From Pseudomonas paraversuta (GTDB lineage: Bacteria; Pseudomonadota; Gammaproteobacteria; Pseudomonadales; Pseudomonadaceae), in contig NZ_CAJFCL010000005.1 of the NCBI RefSeq assembly GCF_904063065.1, positions 124,001-188,000 of the forward strand: DNA of 64,000 bases, in the 5' to 3' direction. Positions within the stretch are counted from its first letter, which is position 1; the number at the start of each line of letters is the position of its first letter. A program made the translations under genes and the position numbers. Shown here in pieces: positions 8,845 through 18,807 of this stretch. The notes beneath the pieces are model-generated. The model had not been told where the DNA came from, searched no databases, and saw only the letters and a program-made list of their open reading frames with translations.

Positions 8845-10980
8845 ATGTCATTGGATCGCTCTCAGTTAATCAACACCGCACGCAACGGTCTGGCCGGTTT
8901 GGGGCATGGACAGTTGGGCGTGCCGTTGTTATTGCTGGTGATGCTGGCAATGATGATGCTGCCAATCCCGGCCTTTCTGCTGGACGTGTTTTTCACCTTC
9001 AATATCGCGCTGTCGATTGTGGTGTTGCTGGTCTGTGTCTATGCCCTGCGGCCGCTGGATTTTGCCGTGTTCCCCACCATTTTGCTGGTCGCCACGTTAA
9101 TGCGTCTGGCGCTCAACGTGGCTTCGACCCGGGTGGTCATGCTTCACGGCCAGGAAGGCCACGGGGCCGCCGGCAAGGTGATTCAGGCCTTCGGTGAAGT
9201 GGTGATCGGCGGTAACTACGTAGTCGGTATCGTGGTGTTCGCGATTTTGATGATCATCAACTTCGTGGTGGTGACCAAGGGTGCCGGACGTATTTCCGAA
9301 GTGAGCGCCCGTTTCACCCTCGACGCCATGCCCGGCAAGCAAATGGCAATTGACGCCGATCTCAATGCCGGTCTTATCGATCAGCCCCAGGCCAAGCAGC
9401 GCCGTCAGGAAGTTGCCCAGGAGGCAGAGTTCTACGGCTCGATGGACGGCGCCAGCAAGTTCGTGCGCGGTGATGCCATCGCCGGCTTGCTGATTCTGTT
9501 CATCAACCTGATCGGTGGCATGGCCGTCGGTATTTTCCAGCACGGCATGACGTTTGGCGAGGCCGGCAAGGTCTACGCCTTGCTCACCATCGGTGACGGT
9601 TTGGTGGCGCAGTTGCCATCGCTGTTGCTGTCCACCGCTGCCGCGATCATGGTGACCCGCGCGTCCGGCTCCGAAGACATGGGCAAGCAGATCAATCGCC
9701 AGATGTTTGCCTCGCCCAAGGCGCTGGCGGTGTCGGCCGGTTTGATGGCGGTCATGGGGATCGTGCCGGGCATGCCGCACTTCTCCTTCCTGAGTCTGGC
9801 CGCCGTTGCGGGTGGCGTGGCCTATCTGATGTGGAAAAAGCAGAATGTGGTCAAGGTCCAGGCCCTGCAAGAGGTGCAGCGTCAGCAAGAGTTGCTGCCA
9901 TCGCCGGCCCGTGCCCAGGAGAGCAAAGAGCTGGGCTGGGATGACGTAACGCCCATCGACATGATCGGGCTGGAAGTCGGCTATCGCCTGATCCCGCTGG
10001 TGGACCGCAATCAGGGCGGCCAGCTGCTGGCACGGATCAAGGGCGTGCGCAAAAAACTGTCCCAGGACCTGGGCTTTCTGATGCCCACCGTGCATATCCG
10101 CGACAACCTCGATCTGGCCCCCAGCGCCTATCGCCTGACCTTGATGGGGGTGATTCTGGCCGAGGCCGAGATTTACCCCGATCGCGAACTGGCGATCAAT
10201 CCGGGGCAGGTGTTCGGCACACTTAACGGTATTACCACCAAAGATCCGGCCTTCGGTCTGGAAGCCGTGTGGATCGAGATCAGTCAGCGCAGTCAGGCGC
10301 AATCGCTGGGCTATACCGTAGTGGATGCCAGCACTGTAGTTGCGACCCACTTGAACCAGATTCTGTACAAGCACTCCCATGAACTGATCGGTCATGAAGA
10401 AGTGCAGCAGTTGATGCAGCTGCTGGCCAAGGCCTCGCCCAAATTGGCCGAAGAGCTGGTGCCGGGGGTGTTGAGCCTGTCGCAGTTGCTCAAGGTGTTG
10501 CAGGCCTTGTTGGCAGAACAGGTACCGGTACGCGACATTCGAAGCATTGCCGAAGCCGTCGCGAACAATGCCCATAAGAGTCAAGATACTGCCGCGCTGG
10601 TTGCTGCGGTCCGGGTCGGACTGTCCCGCGCAATCGTGCAAAGCATTGTAGGCGTTGACTCCGAGCTGCCTGTGATCACCTTGGAACCAAGGTTGGAACA
10701 AATATTGCTCAATAGTTTGCAAAAGGCCGGACAAGGCCAGGAAGAGGGCGTGTTGCTGGAGCCAAGCATGGCGGAAAAACTCCAGCGCTCGCTGATCGAC
10801 GCCGCCCAGCGTCAGGAGATGCAAGGCAACCCGGTGATCTTGCTGGTGGCAGGCCCGGTACGTGCAATGCTTTCGCGGTTTGGACGCCTGGCGGTGCCTA
10901 ACCTGCATGTGCTCTCGTACCAGGAAATTCCTGATAACAAGCAAGTCACGATTGTTGCGACAGTAGGCCCTAACGGCTGA
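8845..10980 (+). CDS. flhA: Flagellar export protein FlhA
   Basis: A 711-residue protein, full length for the family. The N-terminal half (about residues 25-335) holds roughly eight transmembrane helices; the FHIPEP-family cytoplasmic segment is visible as SARFTLDAMPGKQMAID near residue 160. The C-terminal cytoplasmic domain forms the nonameric ring that docks export chaperones. It begins its own transcription unit after a sigma-54 site, with flhF 11 bases downstream. Confidence 0.97.
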   Translation: MSLDRSQLINTARNGLAGLGHGQLGVPLLLLVMLAMMMLPIPAFLLDVFFTFNIALSIVVLLVCVYALRPLDFAVFPTILLVATLMRLALNVASTRVVMLHGQEGHGAAGKVIQAFGEVVIGGNYVVGIVVFAILMIINFVVVTKGAGRISEVSARFTLDAMPGKQMAIDADLNAGLIDQPQAKQRRQEVAQEAEFYGSMDGASKFVRGDAIAGLLILFINLIGGMAVGIFQHGMTFGEAGKVYALLTIGDGLVAQLPSLLLSTAAAIMVTRASGSEDMGKQINRQMFASPKALAVSAGLMAVMGIVPGMPHFSFLSLAAVAGGVAYLMWKKQNVVKVQALQEVQRQQELLPSPARAQESKELGWDDVTPIDMIGLEVGYRLIPLVDRNQGGQLLARIKGVRKKLSQDLGFLMPTVHIRDNLDLAPSAYRLTLMGVILAEAEIYPDRELAINPGQVFGTLNGITTKDPAFGLEAVWIEISQRSQAQSLGYTVVDASTVVATHLNQILYKHSHELIGHEEVQQLMQLLAKASPKLAEELVPGVLSLSQLLKVLQALLAEQVPVRDIRSIAEAVANNAHKSQDTAALVAAVRVGLSRAIVQSIVGVDSELPVITLEPRLEQILLNSLQKAGQGQEEGVLLEPSMAEKLQRSLIDAAQRQEMQGNPVILLVAGPVRAMLSRFGRLAVPNLHVLSYQEIPDNKQVTIVATVGPNG

Positions 10981-10991
10981 GGGTTTGATTT

Positions 10992-12305
10992 ATGCAAGTG
11001 AAGCGATTTTTCGCCGCCGACATGCGTCAGGCCATGAAGCTGATTCGTGATGAATTGGGGGCCGACGCCGCCATTATCGGTAACCGCCGGATCGCCGGTG
11101 GGGTGGAGCTGACTGCCGCCCTGGACTACAAGCTGTCGGCGCTGGCACCGCGGGTGCCGAATATGGAACTGGAAGAAGAGCTGCGCAAAACCCAGTCCAG
11201 CATTGTTTCGGCCCGGGCCGAACTGAGTTTGCGCGGGGATGGCGATGCCGATGTCAGCCGCCAGTTGTTTGCCGGTCTGCCGCTGACCGCCGCCGAGCCG
11301 TTGACCGAGCCGGCGCCGCAGGAACCGGCGCGTCCTGCTCCTGTGGCCGCGCCGTCGATGGACCAGCGCGCCTTTGACAACATGCGCTCGGAACTCAATG
11401 TGCTGCGCGAACTGCTCGAAGTGCAGTTGGGTTCGCTGGCCTGGAACCAGTTGCAGGCTGCCAAGCCTGCACAAGCCAATTTGTGGCGCCGTTTACAGCG
11501 CATTGGCTTGTCCGGGCCGCTGTCGCGGGATCTGCTGGCGCAAGTGGCTGGAATTGAAGAACCGCGTCAGGCGTGGCGGATGTTGCTGGCCCATCTGGCG
11601 CGAATGATCGCGACCCCGGAGCTTGAACCCCTGGAAGAGGGCGGTGTGATTGCCATGGTGGGGCCTGCGGGCATGGGCAAAACCACTACCCTGGCCAAGC
11701 TGGCAGCGCGTTACGTCCTCAAGTACGGCGCGCAAAATATTGCCCTGGTGAGCATGGACAGCTTTCGTATCGGTGCCCAGGAACAACTGAAGACCCTGGG
11801 CCGAATTCTCAATGTACCCGTGACCCACGTTGCGCCTGGCCAGTCGTTGGGCCAGACCCTTGAGCCGCTGGTACGCAAGCGCGTGGTGCTGGTGGATACC
11901 GCCGGCCTGCAGGCCAGCGATCCGGCACTGCGCCTGCAGCTTGAAAGTCTTGCGGGGCGCGGGATCAAGGCACGCAACTATCTGGTACTGGCGACCACCA
12001 GTCAGAAACAGGTGTTGACGGCGGCTTACCTCAGTTACAAACGATGCGGGCTGGCCGGTTGCATTCTGACCAAGCTGGATGAAACCGCGAGTCTGGGGGA
12101 GGTGCTGAGCCTGGCGATCCAGCACGGGCTGCCGGTGGCTTACCTCACGGATGGTCCGCGGATCCCCGATGATCTTCACTTGCCCCGTCGTCACCAGTTG
12201 GTGAGCCGGGCCGTGAGTGTGCAAATGCAGGAAGAACCCAGTGAAGAGGCCATGGCCGACATGTTCGCTGATATCTATCAAAGCCCTCCCAAACAGGTCG
12301 GCTGA
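10992..12305 (+). CDS. flhF: Signal recognition particle-type GTPase FlhF
   Basis: A 437-residue protein that marks the pole for flagellum assembly. The N-terminal B domain (MQVKRFFAADMRQAMKLI) is followed by a variable Pro-rich linker (about residues 90-120). The NG GTPase domain begins near residue 215 with a P-loop (GPAGMGKTTT) and includes DTAGL and TKLDE motifs. It is followed by its antagonist fleN after 113 bases with no obvious promoter. Confidence 0.96.
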   Translation: MQVKRFFAADMRQAMKLIRDELGADAAIIGNRRIAGGVELTAALDYKLSALAPRVPNMELEEELRKTQSSIVSARAELSLRGDGDADVSRQLFAGLPLTAAEPLTEPAPQEPARPAPVAAPSMDQRAFDNMRSELNVLRELLEVQLGSLAWNQLQAAKPAQANLWRRLQRIGLSGPLSRDLLAQVAGIEEPRQAWRMLLAHLARMIATPELEPLEEGGVIAMVGPAGMGKTTTLAKLAARYVLKYGAQNIALVSMDSFRIGAQEQLKTLGRILNVPVTHVAPGQSLGQTLEPLVRKRVVLVDTAGLQASDPALRLQLESLAGRGIKARNYLVLATTSQKQVLTAAYLSYKRCGLAGCILTKLDETASLGEVLSLAIQHGLPVAYLTDGPRIPDDLHLPRRHQLVSRAVSVQMQEEPSEEAMADMFADIYQSPPKQVG

Positions 12306-12418
12306 GGTACTCAAGGTTACGTAGCAATGTACCTACATCGATGGTCTGCAAGGTGTTGTGCCAGTGGGGCACGTGCAGCCAACCTTTGTAGCCGCGTCTA
12401 AGAAAGACAAGGTAAAAA

Positions 12419-13255
12419 ATGATCATGGGCAGCATGCATCCCGTACAGGTGATCGCAGTGACCGGCGGCAAGGGTGGCGTCGGTAAAACTAACGTGTCAG
12501 TCAACTTGTCTATCGCGCTTGCCGAAATGGGCAGACGCGTCATGTTGATGGATGCCGACCTGGGCCTGGCAAACGTCGATGTGCTGCTCGGGCTGACCCC
12601 CAAGTACACCCTGGCCGATGTGGTCGAGGGGCGTTGCGAGCTGCGCGACGTACTGCTCCAGGGCCCTGGCGGGATCAGGATCGTACCGGCGGCGTCGGGC
12701 ACCCAGAGCATGGTCAACCTGAGCCCGGCCCAGCATGCCGGTTTGATCCAGGCCTTCAGTGACCTGGGCGATAACCTCGACGTGCTGGTGATCGATACCG
12801 CAGCCGGGATCGGCGACTCAGTGGTGAGTTTTGTGCGCGCCGCCCAGGAAGTCCTGCTGGTGGTGTGTGACGAACCGACTTCGATCACCGATGCCTACGC
12901 GCTGATCAAGCTGCTGAACCGCGATTTCGGGATGAACCGGTTCCGGGTGCTGGCCAACATGGCCCAGAGCCCGCAGGAAGGGCGCAATCTGTTCGCCAAA
13001 CTGACCAAGGTTACCGACCGTTTTCTGGATGTCGCCCTGCAATACGTGGGCGCCGTGCCCTACGACGAGAGTGTGCGCAAGGCGGTGCAAAAACAGCGCG
13101 CCGTGTACGAGGCATTTCCGCGTTCCAAGTGCTCCCTGGCGTTCAAGGCCATCGCCCAGAAAGTTGACACCTGGCCGCTGCCGGCCAATCCCCGGGGGCA
13201 TCTGGAGTTCTTTGTCGAGCGCCTGGTGCAACAGGCAGGCGGAGGGCGTCCCTGA
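12419..13255 (+). CDS. fleN: Flagellar number regulator FleN (FlhG)
   Basis: A 278-residue MinD-like ATPase that limits flagellar number by antagonising FleQ and FlhF. The deviant Walker A motif is TGGKGGVGKTN near the N-terminus, followed by LMDADLGLANVD and VIDTAAG. The start at 12419 gives MIMGSMHPVQ; ATG 12425 is an alternative. Its stop overlaps the fliA start (ATGA). Confidence 0.95.
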   Translation: MIMGSMHPVQVIAVTGGKGGVGKTNVSVNLSIALAEMGRRVMLMDADLGLANVDVLLGLTPKYTLADVVEGRCELRDVLLQGPGGIRIVPAASGTQSMVNLSPAQHAGLIQAFSDLGDNLDVLVIDTAAGIGDSVVSFVRAAQEVLLVVCDEPTSITDAYALIKLLNRDFGMNRFRVLANMAQSPQEGRNLFAKLTKVTDRFLDVALQYVGAVPYDESVRKAVQKQRAVYEAFPRSKCSLAFKAIAQKVDTWPLPANPRGHLEFFVERLVQQAGGGRP

Positions 13256-13995
13256 TGACCGCCAGCGGCTATCGCATGTACAGCAAAGCGTCGCGTGACA
13301 GCCAGTATGAGCTGATCGAACGCTACGCACCGTTGGTCAAGCGTATCGCCTATCACCTGTTGGCGCGTTTGCCCGCCAGCGTGCAGGTGGACGACCTGAT
13401 CCAGGCCGGGATGATCGGCCTGCTCGAAGTGTCGACCAAATACGACGCGACCAAGGGCGCGAGTTTCGAGACCTACGCCGGTATCCGCATTCGTGGTGCG
13501 ATGCTCGATGAAGTGCGCAAGGGCGACTGGGCACCGCGCTCGGTGCACCGCAATACCCGCATGGTCAGTGACGCAATTCGGGTAATTGAAGCAAAAACCG
13601 GTTGTGACGCTAAAGATCACGAGGTTGCGGCCGAACTCCAGTTAAGCCTTGATGATTATTACGCCATTTTGAATGACACCCTGGGCAGCCGCCTGTTCAG
13701 TTTCGACGACCTGTTGCAGGACGGCGAGCACGAAGGGTTGCATGAGGATGGTGCCAGTGCTCACCCGGAACCCTCGCGGGACCTGGAAGATGAACGCTTC
13801 CAGACAGCACTGGCCGACGCGATCAGCCTGTTGCCGGAGCGTGAGCGACTGGTCCTGGCGCTGTATTACGACGAAGAACTGAACCTCAAGGAAATCGGCG
13901 AGGTGCTGGGGGTCAGCGAATCCCGTGTCAGCCAGCTGCACAGCCAGTGCGCCGCCCGCCTGCGGGCACGCCTGGGGCAGTGGCGGGCGAACTGA
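13255..13995 (+). CDS. fliA: RNA polymerase sigma factor FliA (sigma-28)
   Basis: A 246-residue sigma factor for late flagellar and chemotaxis genes. Region 2 motifs (YAPLVKRIAYHLLARLP, DDLIQAGMIGLLE) and a region 4 helix-turn-helix (LNLKEIGEVLGVSESRVSQL) are present. It overlaps fleN by four bases. A FliA-type site precedes parP at 21.3 kb. Confidence 0.97.
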   Translation: MTASGYRMYSKASRDSQYELIERYAPLVKRIAYHLLARLPASVQVDDLIQAGMIGLLEVSTKYDATKGASFETYAGIRIRGAMLDEVRKGDWAPRSVHRNTRMVSDAIRVIEAKTGCDAKDHEVAAELQLSLDDYYAILNDTLGSRLFSFDDLLQDGEHEGLHEDGASAHPEPSRDLEDERFQTALADAISLLPERERLVLALYYDEELNLKEIGEVLGVSESRVSQLHSQCAARLRARLGQWRAN

Positions 13996-14021
13996 AAACA
14001 GCGGGCAATCGCTGATTCATT

Positions 14022-14106
14022 GTGGGAGCGGGCTTGCCCGCGATGGGCGCGACGCGGTGGATCAGTTAACCGGCGTTGCCTGCATCGCGTCAGGCCCGCT
14101 CCCACA
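14022..14106. repeat. REP-type inverted repeat between fliA and cheY
   Basis: GTGGGAGCGGGCTTGCCCGCGA and, 40 bases later, CGTCAGGCCCGCTCCCAC form a long imperfect palindrome. It may end the flhA-fliA transcript or modulate read-through into cheY. Confidence 0.7.
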
Positions 14107-14190
14107 GTTGATTTATGGCGTGTGCGAAATCGAATTGATTGAATGGCGCGTCCAGAGACTGAACGCGTTTAAGACTGCTTGGAGGTCGAA

Positions 14191-14574
14191 TTGGACAAGA
14201 ACATGAAGATCCTCATCGTTGATGATTTCTCAACGATGCGACGGATCATTAAAAATCTGTTGCGTGACCTCGGGTTCACCAACACGGTGGAGGCGGACGA
14301 CGGCACCACGGCGTTGCCGATCCTCAACCAGGGGCACATCGACTTTCTGGTGACGGACTGGAACATGCCGGGCATGACCGGTATCGAGTTGTTGCGCCAT
14401 GTGCGTGCCGACGAAAAACTCAAGCACCTGCCCGTGCTGATGGTGACCGCTGAAGCCAAGCGCGAACAAATCATCGAGGCGGCCCAGGCCGGGGTCAACG
14501 GCTATGTGGTCAAGCCGTTCACGGCCCTTGCACTCAAAGACAAGATCGAAAAAATCTTTGATCGCATCGGTTGA
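14191..14574 (+). CDS. cheY: Chemotaxis response regulator CheY
   Basis: A 127-residue single receiver domain. Phosphoacceptor Asp56 sits in LVTDWNMPG; the acidic pair DD at residues 11-12 and the conserved Lys in VVKPF are present. A TTG start at 14191 is chosen because GGAGG lies five bases upstream; ATG 14203 (MKILIVDD) is the alternative. Phosphorylated CheY binds FliM. cheZ follows 20 bases later. Confidence 0.95.
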   Translation: MDKNMKILIVDDFSTMRRIIKNLLRDLGFTNTVEADDGTTALPILNQGHIDFLVTDWNMPGMTGIELLRHVRADEKLKHLPVLMVTAEAKREQIIEAAQAGVNGYVVKPFTALALKDKIEKIFDRIG

Positions 14575-14594
14575 ACGGTTTCCCGGGGGGCGCT

Positions 14595-15383
14595 ATGGAG
14601 CATCAAGAAGCGACACAGGGCGAGTTTGAGTCGACCCTGAAAAAACATGCCCGCGAATTGGTCGACAGCCTTGAGAAAGGCAAGTTTGGCGACGCCGTGC
14701 AACTGATTCATGAACTGAACCAGACTCGCGATCGCGGCCTGTACCAGGAAGTCGGCAAGCTGACCCGTGAGTTGCACAGCTCGATTGTCAACTTTCACAT
14801 CGATCCGAACATGCCGCGCGCTGAAGAAGTGTCGCAGATCACCGATGCAGCCGAGCGTTTGGCTTATGTTGTGAAGCTCACGGAAGCTGCGGCGAATCGA
14901 ACCATGGATCTGGTAGAAAACAGCACGCCGCTGGTCAATGGCCTGGGCAGCGAGGCTAAAGCCCTGAGCGCAGACTGGGGCCGCTTTATGCGGCGCGAAG
15001 TAGGCGCCGAGGAGTTTCGCGAACTGGCGCGGCGGGTTGACAGTTTTTTGACGCGCAGCGAAGCCGACAACCATGTGGTGTCTGCCAACCTCACTGACAT
15101 ATTGCTCGCCCAGGATTACCAGGACCTCACCGGTCAGGTGATCAAGCGTGTCACCCAGTTGGTGACCGATGTGGAAAGCAATTTGCTCAAGCTGGTGCTG
15201 ATGGCCAGTCAGGTCGATCGCTTTGCCGGGATCGAACACGACCGTGCGGCACTGCTCGCAGAAAATAATTCGCAAAAAAACCTGACTAAGGGTGAAGGTC
15301 CGCAGATTCATGCCGATAAACGTGATGATGTCGTGTCCGGCCAGGATGATGTAGACGATTTGCTTTCCAGTTTAGGTTTCTAG
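14595..15383 (+). CDS. cheZ: CheY-P phosphatase CheZ
   Basis: A 262-residue, mostly helical protein. The phosphatase motif region is LLAQDYQDLTGQVIKRV near residue 180, with the catalytic Gln of DYQDLTGQ. The C-terminus VDDLLSSLGF is the conserved CheY-P binding peptide. The start is ATG 14595, preceded by a G-rich site. Confidence 0.95.
   Translation: MEHQEATQGEFESTLKKHARELVDSLEKGKFGDAVQLIHELNQTRDRGLYQEVGKLTRELHSSIVNFHIDPNMPRAEEVSQITDAAERLAYVVKLTEAAANRTMDLVENSTPLVNGLGSEAKALSADWGRFMRREVGAEEFRELARRVDSFLTRSEADNHVVSANLTDILLAQDYQDLTGQVIKRVTQLVTDVESNLLKLVLMASQVDRFAGIEHDRAALLAENNSQKNLTKGEGPQIHADKRDDVVSGQDDVDDLLSSLGF
15293..15319 (+). promoter_or_regulatory. Possible FliA promoter inside cheZ, ahead of cheA
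   Basis: GCCGATAA at 15312-15319 equals the sigma-28 -10 consensus, with TGAA 15 bases before it in place of TAAA. It lies in the 3' end of cheZ, 134 bases before cheA. The weak -35 and coding context make this tentative. Confidence 0.25.
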
Positions 15384-15453
15384 GTACTGAGTAGGCGCGC
15401 GGTAAGGGTTACCCGTCCCGGCGTCGAAAGGTCCTACTTCAAGGAGCACGTAC

Positions 15454-17628
15454 ATGAGCTTCGGCGCCGATGAAGAAATCCTTCAGGATTTCCTGGTTGA
15501 AGCCGGCGAGATTCTAGAGCTGCTGTCCGAACAGCTGGTCGAGCTTGAAAGCCGACCGGATGATGCGGACTTGCTCAATGCAATTTTTCGCGGTTTTCAC
15601 ACTGTAAAAGGGGGCGCCGGCTTCCTCCAGCTCCACGAGCTGGTGGAGTGCTGCCACATCGCCGAGAACGTTTTCGACATCCTGCGCAAGGGTGAGCGTG
15701 GCGTCGACTCGGAATTGATGGACGTGGTTCTTGAGGCCCTGGACGCGGTCAACGCCATGTTTACCCAGGTGCGCGAGCGCCGCCCGGTTACGCCGGCAAC
15801 CCCGCAGCTGCTGGCGGCGCTGGCACGTCTGGCCGAGCCAGCTTCGGTGCCGACAGTCGCCGCTGCGGTGGCGGTCGCCGAACCTGTGGCCGGCGACAGC
15901 AGCGATATCACCGATGACGAATTTGAACTGCTGCTGGACTCCCTGAATGCAGTCAAGGCTGCTGCTGCCGAGCCCGTGCAGGCAGTTGCAGCGCCTGCAG
16001 GCAGTGATGAAATCAGCGATGCCGAATTCGAGTCGCTGCTCGACCAGTTGCACGGCAAGGGGCAGTTTCGCCCCGACACGGCCTCCAGCGTGGCGCCAGA
16101 GTCGGCACCTGTGATGACAGAGGCGGTGAGCAATGAAATCACCGACGACGAATTCGAAGCCTTGCTTGATCAGTTGCATGGCAAAGGTTCATTCAATACC
16201 GATGCGCTGGGCGCAGCCCCGGTTGTGCCGGCAGACCAGGCTGGCGAGCCTGTCAGCCCGGATCACATCAGCGATCACGAATTTGAAGCACTGCTCGATG
16301 AGCTGCACGGCAAGGGCCAGTTTTCTGTCCAGAGTCCTGCGGTTGCAGCCGTTGTTGCGGCCCCGGCTCCAGCTCCGGTAGCCAGTGCGCCCGAGGCCGC
16401 CCGTGCAGTGGCCCCCCGGGCCCCGGCTGCCAGCGCCGACAAGCCCCAGGCTTCTGAAGCCGAGACCACGGTGCGGGTCGATACTGCGCGGCTGGACGAC
16501 ATCATGAACATGGTCGGCGAGCTGGTGCTGGTGCGTAACCGTCTGGTGCGCCTGGGCCTCAACAGCCACGACGAAGCGATGGCCAAGGCATTGTCCAACC
16601 TCGACGTGGTGACCGCCGACCTGCAGACCGCGGTCATGAAGACCCGGATGCAGCCGATCAAAAAAGTCTTCGGCCGTTTTCCGCGTCTGGTGCGCGATCT
16701 GGCGCGCCAGTTGAAAAAAGAAATCAGCCTGGAGCTGGTGGGCGAAGAAACCGACCTCGACAAGAATCTGGTCGAGGCACTGGCCGATCCGCTGGTGCAC
16801 TTGGTGCGCAACGCGGTTGACCACGGGTGTGAAACCCCCGAAGAGCGCGAAGCAGCCGGTAAACCGCGCTGCGGCAGGGTAATTCTGTCGGCCGAGCAAG
16901 AAGGCGACCATATCCTGCTGTCGATCTCCGATGACGGCAAAGGCATGGACGCCAATGTGCTGCGCGCCATTGCAGTGAAAAAAGGGCTGATGGACAAGGA
17001 TGCAGCCGATCGCCTGAGCGAAAACGATTGCTACAACCTGATTTTTGCCCCGGGCTTCTCCACCAAAACCGAGATTTCCGATGTGTCCGGGCGTGGCGTG
17101 GGCATGGATGTGGTGAAAACCAAGATCGCCCAGCTCAATGGCTCGCTGAGCATTGAGTCGACCCTGGGTCGCGGTTCGAAAATCGTGATCAAGGTGCCGC
17201 TGACCCTGGCCATCATGCCGACCCTGATGGTGATGCTGGGCAATCAGGCGTTTGCGTTCCCGCTGGTCAACGTCAACGAAATTTTCCACCTCGACCTGTC
17301 GCGCACCAATGTGGTCGACGGCCAGGAAGTGGTGATCGTGCGGGACAAGGCGTTGCCATTGTTCTACCTCAAGCGCTGGCTGGTGGCCTCGGCGGCCCAT
17401 GAAGAGCAGCGCGAAGGGCATGTGGTGATTCTTTCGGTGGGCACCCAGCGCATCGGCTTTGTGGTCGATCAACTGGTGGGCCAGGAAGAAGTGGTGATCA
17501 AGCCGTTGGGCAAAATGCTCCAGGGCACGCCAGGCATGTCGGGCGCCACCATCACCGGTGACGGCCGTATTGCCCTGATCCTGGATGTTCCGAGCATGCT
17601 CAAGCACTACGCCTCGCGGCGTATTTGA
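15454..17628 (+). CDS. cheA: Chemotaxis histidine kinase CheA
   Basis: A 724-residue kinase. The Hpt (P1) domain at residues 1-110 has His49 in FHTVKGGAGFL. A long linker (about 145-300) contains four copies of an acidic DEFEALLDQLHGKG-type motif. Then follow the dimerisation domain, an ATPase domain with N-box NAVDHGCETPEER and G-box SGRGVGMDVV, and a CheW-like regulatory domain (about 590-720). I do not see a clear CheY-binding P2 domain; the repeat linker occupies its place. The gene is flanked by cheZ and cheB. Confidence 0.96.
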   Translation: MSFGADEEILQDFLVEAGEILELLSEQLVELESRPDDADLLNAIFRGFHTVKGGAGFLQLHELVECCHIAENVFDILRKGERGVDSELMDVVLEALDAVNAMFTQVRERRPVTPATPQLLAALARLAEPASVPTVAAAVAVAEPVAGDSSDITDDEFELLLDSLNAVKAAAAEPVQAVAAPAGSDEISDAEFESLLDQLHGKGQFRPDTASSVAPESAPVMTEAVSNEITDDEFEALLDQLHGKGSFNTDALGAAPVVPADQAGEPVSPDHISDHEFEALLDELHGKGQFSVQSPAVAAVVAAPAPAPVASAPEAARAVAPRAPAASADKPQASEAETTVRVDTARLDDIMNMVGELVLVRNRLVRLGLNSHDEAMAKALSNLDVVTADLQTAVMKTRMQPIKKVFGRFPRLVRDLARQLKKEISLELVGEETDLDKNLVEALADPLVHLVRNAVDHGCETPEEREAAGKPRCGRVILSAEQEGDHILLSISDDGKGMDANVLRAIAVKKGLMDKDAADRLSENDCYNLIFAPGFSTKTEISDVSGRGVGMDVVKTKIAQLNGSLSIESTLGRGSKIVIKVPLTLAIMPTLMVMLGNQAFAFPLVNVNEIFHLDLSRTNVVDGQEVVIVRDKALPLFYLKRWLVASAAHEEQREGHVVILSVGTQRIGFVVDQLVGQEEVVIKPLGKMLQGTPGMSGATITGDGRIALILDVPSMLKHYASRRI
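15901..16323 (+). repeat. Four in-frame repeats coding an acidic motif in CheA
   Basis: Copies start at 15901, 16006, 16132 and 16261. Each encodes (D/S/N)xI(T/S)D-x-EFE-x-LLD, and the last three add QLHGKG or ELHGKG followed by QF or SF. They are spaced 105-129 bases apart, with Ala/Pro-rich spacers between them. They look like repeated short linear binding motifs rather than a folded domain. Confidence 0.85.
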
Positions 17629-17676
17629 TTCTGGTGGCACCGGCGGTTGCACCTCATACCGCCTAACGGAGTGTTT

Positions 17677-18807
17677 ATGGTAGTCAAGGTCCTGGTGGTG
17701 GATGATTCCGGTTTTTTCCGCCGCCGCGTCTCGGAAATTCTGTCGGCTGATCCAACAATTCAAGTGATCGGTACCGCCACCAACGGCAAGGAGGCGATTG
17801 ATCAGACGCTGGCGCTCAAGCCCGATGTGATCACCATGGACTACGAGATGCCGTTGATGGATGGCATTACGGCGGTGCGCCATATCATGCAGCGCTGTCC
17901 GACTCCGGTACTGATGTTCTCTTCGCTGACCCACGAAGGCGCCCGGGTCACCCTGGATGCGCTGGACGCCGGGGCGGTGGATTTTCTGCCGAAAAACTTT
18001 GAAGACATCTCGCGTAATCCGGACAAGGTCAAACAATTGCTGTGCGAAAAGGTGCACAGCATCTCCCGCAGCAACCGTCGCTTGTCCGGCTACAGCGCAC
18101 CAGCCCCCGGCATACCGGCGCCTGTTGTCAGCCGGCCGGCAGCGGGCGGTTTTGCGCCGCCTGCAGCCATCCCGGCTCCGGCACGCACCACGCCGATTGC
18201 CAGTCGTACGGCCGCGCCAGCGACGTCCCCCGGGCCAAAGCGCAAAGCCTACAAACTGGTGGCCATCGGCACCTCAACTGGCGGTCCGGTGGCCTTGCAA
18301 CGGGTCCTGACCCAGTTGCCGGGTAATTTCCCGGCGCCGATCGTACTGGTCCAGCATATGCCAGCGGCTTTTACCAAAGCCTTTGCCGAGCGTCTGGACA
18401 AGCTGTGCCGGATCAGCGTCAAGGAAGCCGAAGACGGCGATATCTTGCGCCCCGGCCTGGCGTTGCTGGCTCCGGGCGGCAAGCAGATGATGATTGACGG
18501 GCGTGGTGCGGTAAGAATCCTGCCAGGCGATGAACGTCTGAACTACAAACCGTGCGTGGATATCACCTTCGGTTCAGCTGCCAAGTCCTACGGCGACAAA
18601 GTTTTGGCGGTGGTATTGACCGGCATGGGCGCGGATGGCCGTGAAGGTGCTCGTTTGCTCAAGCAGAGCGGCAGTACGGTGTGGGCCCAGGACGAGGCCA
18701 GCTGTGTGATTTACGGCATGCCCATGGCCATCGTCAAAGCCAACCTGGCGGATGCGGTGTACAGCCTCGATGATGTCGGCCGGTACCTGGTGGAGGCCTG
18801 TCACTGA
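17677..18807 (+). CDS. cheB: Chemotaxis response regulator/glutamate methylesterase CheB
   Basis: A 376-residue protein: receiver domain (residues 1-125, phospho-Asp55 in ITMDYEMP), a Pro/Ala-rich linker, and a methylesterase domain with the catalytic Ser in GTSTGGP, His in LVQHMP and Asp in GMGADG. It removes methyl groups from chemoreceptors. The start is ATG 17677, with CGGAG just upstream. The stop overlaps the motC start. Confidence 0.96.
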   Translation: MVVKVLVVDDSGFFRRRVSEILSADPTIQVIGTATNGKEAIDQTLALKPDVITMDYEMPLMDGITAVRHIMQRCPTPVLMFSSLTHEGARVTLDALDAGAVDFLPKNFEDISRNPDKVKQLLCEKVHSISRSNRRLSGYSAPAPGIPAPVVSRPAAGGFAPPAAIPAPARTTPIASRTAAPATSPGPKRKAYKLVAIGTSTGGPVALQRVLTQLPGNFPAPIVLVQHMPAAFTKAFAERLDKLCRISVKEAEDGDILRPGLALLAPGGKQMMIDGRGAVRILPGDERLNYKPCVDITFGSAAKSYGDKVLAVVLTGMGADGREGARLLKQSGSTVWAQDEASCVIYGMPMAIVKANLADAVYSLDDVGRYLVEACH

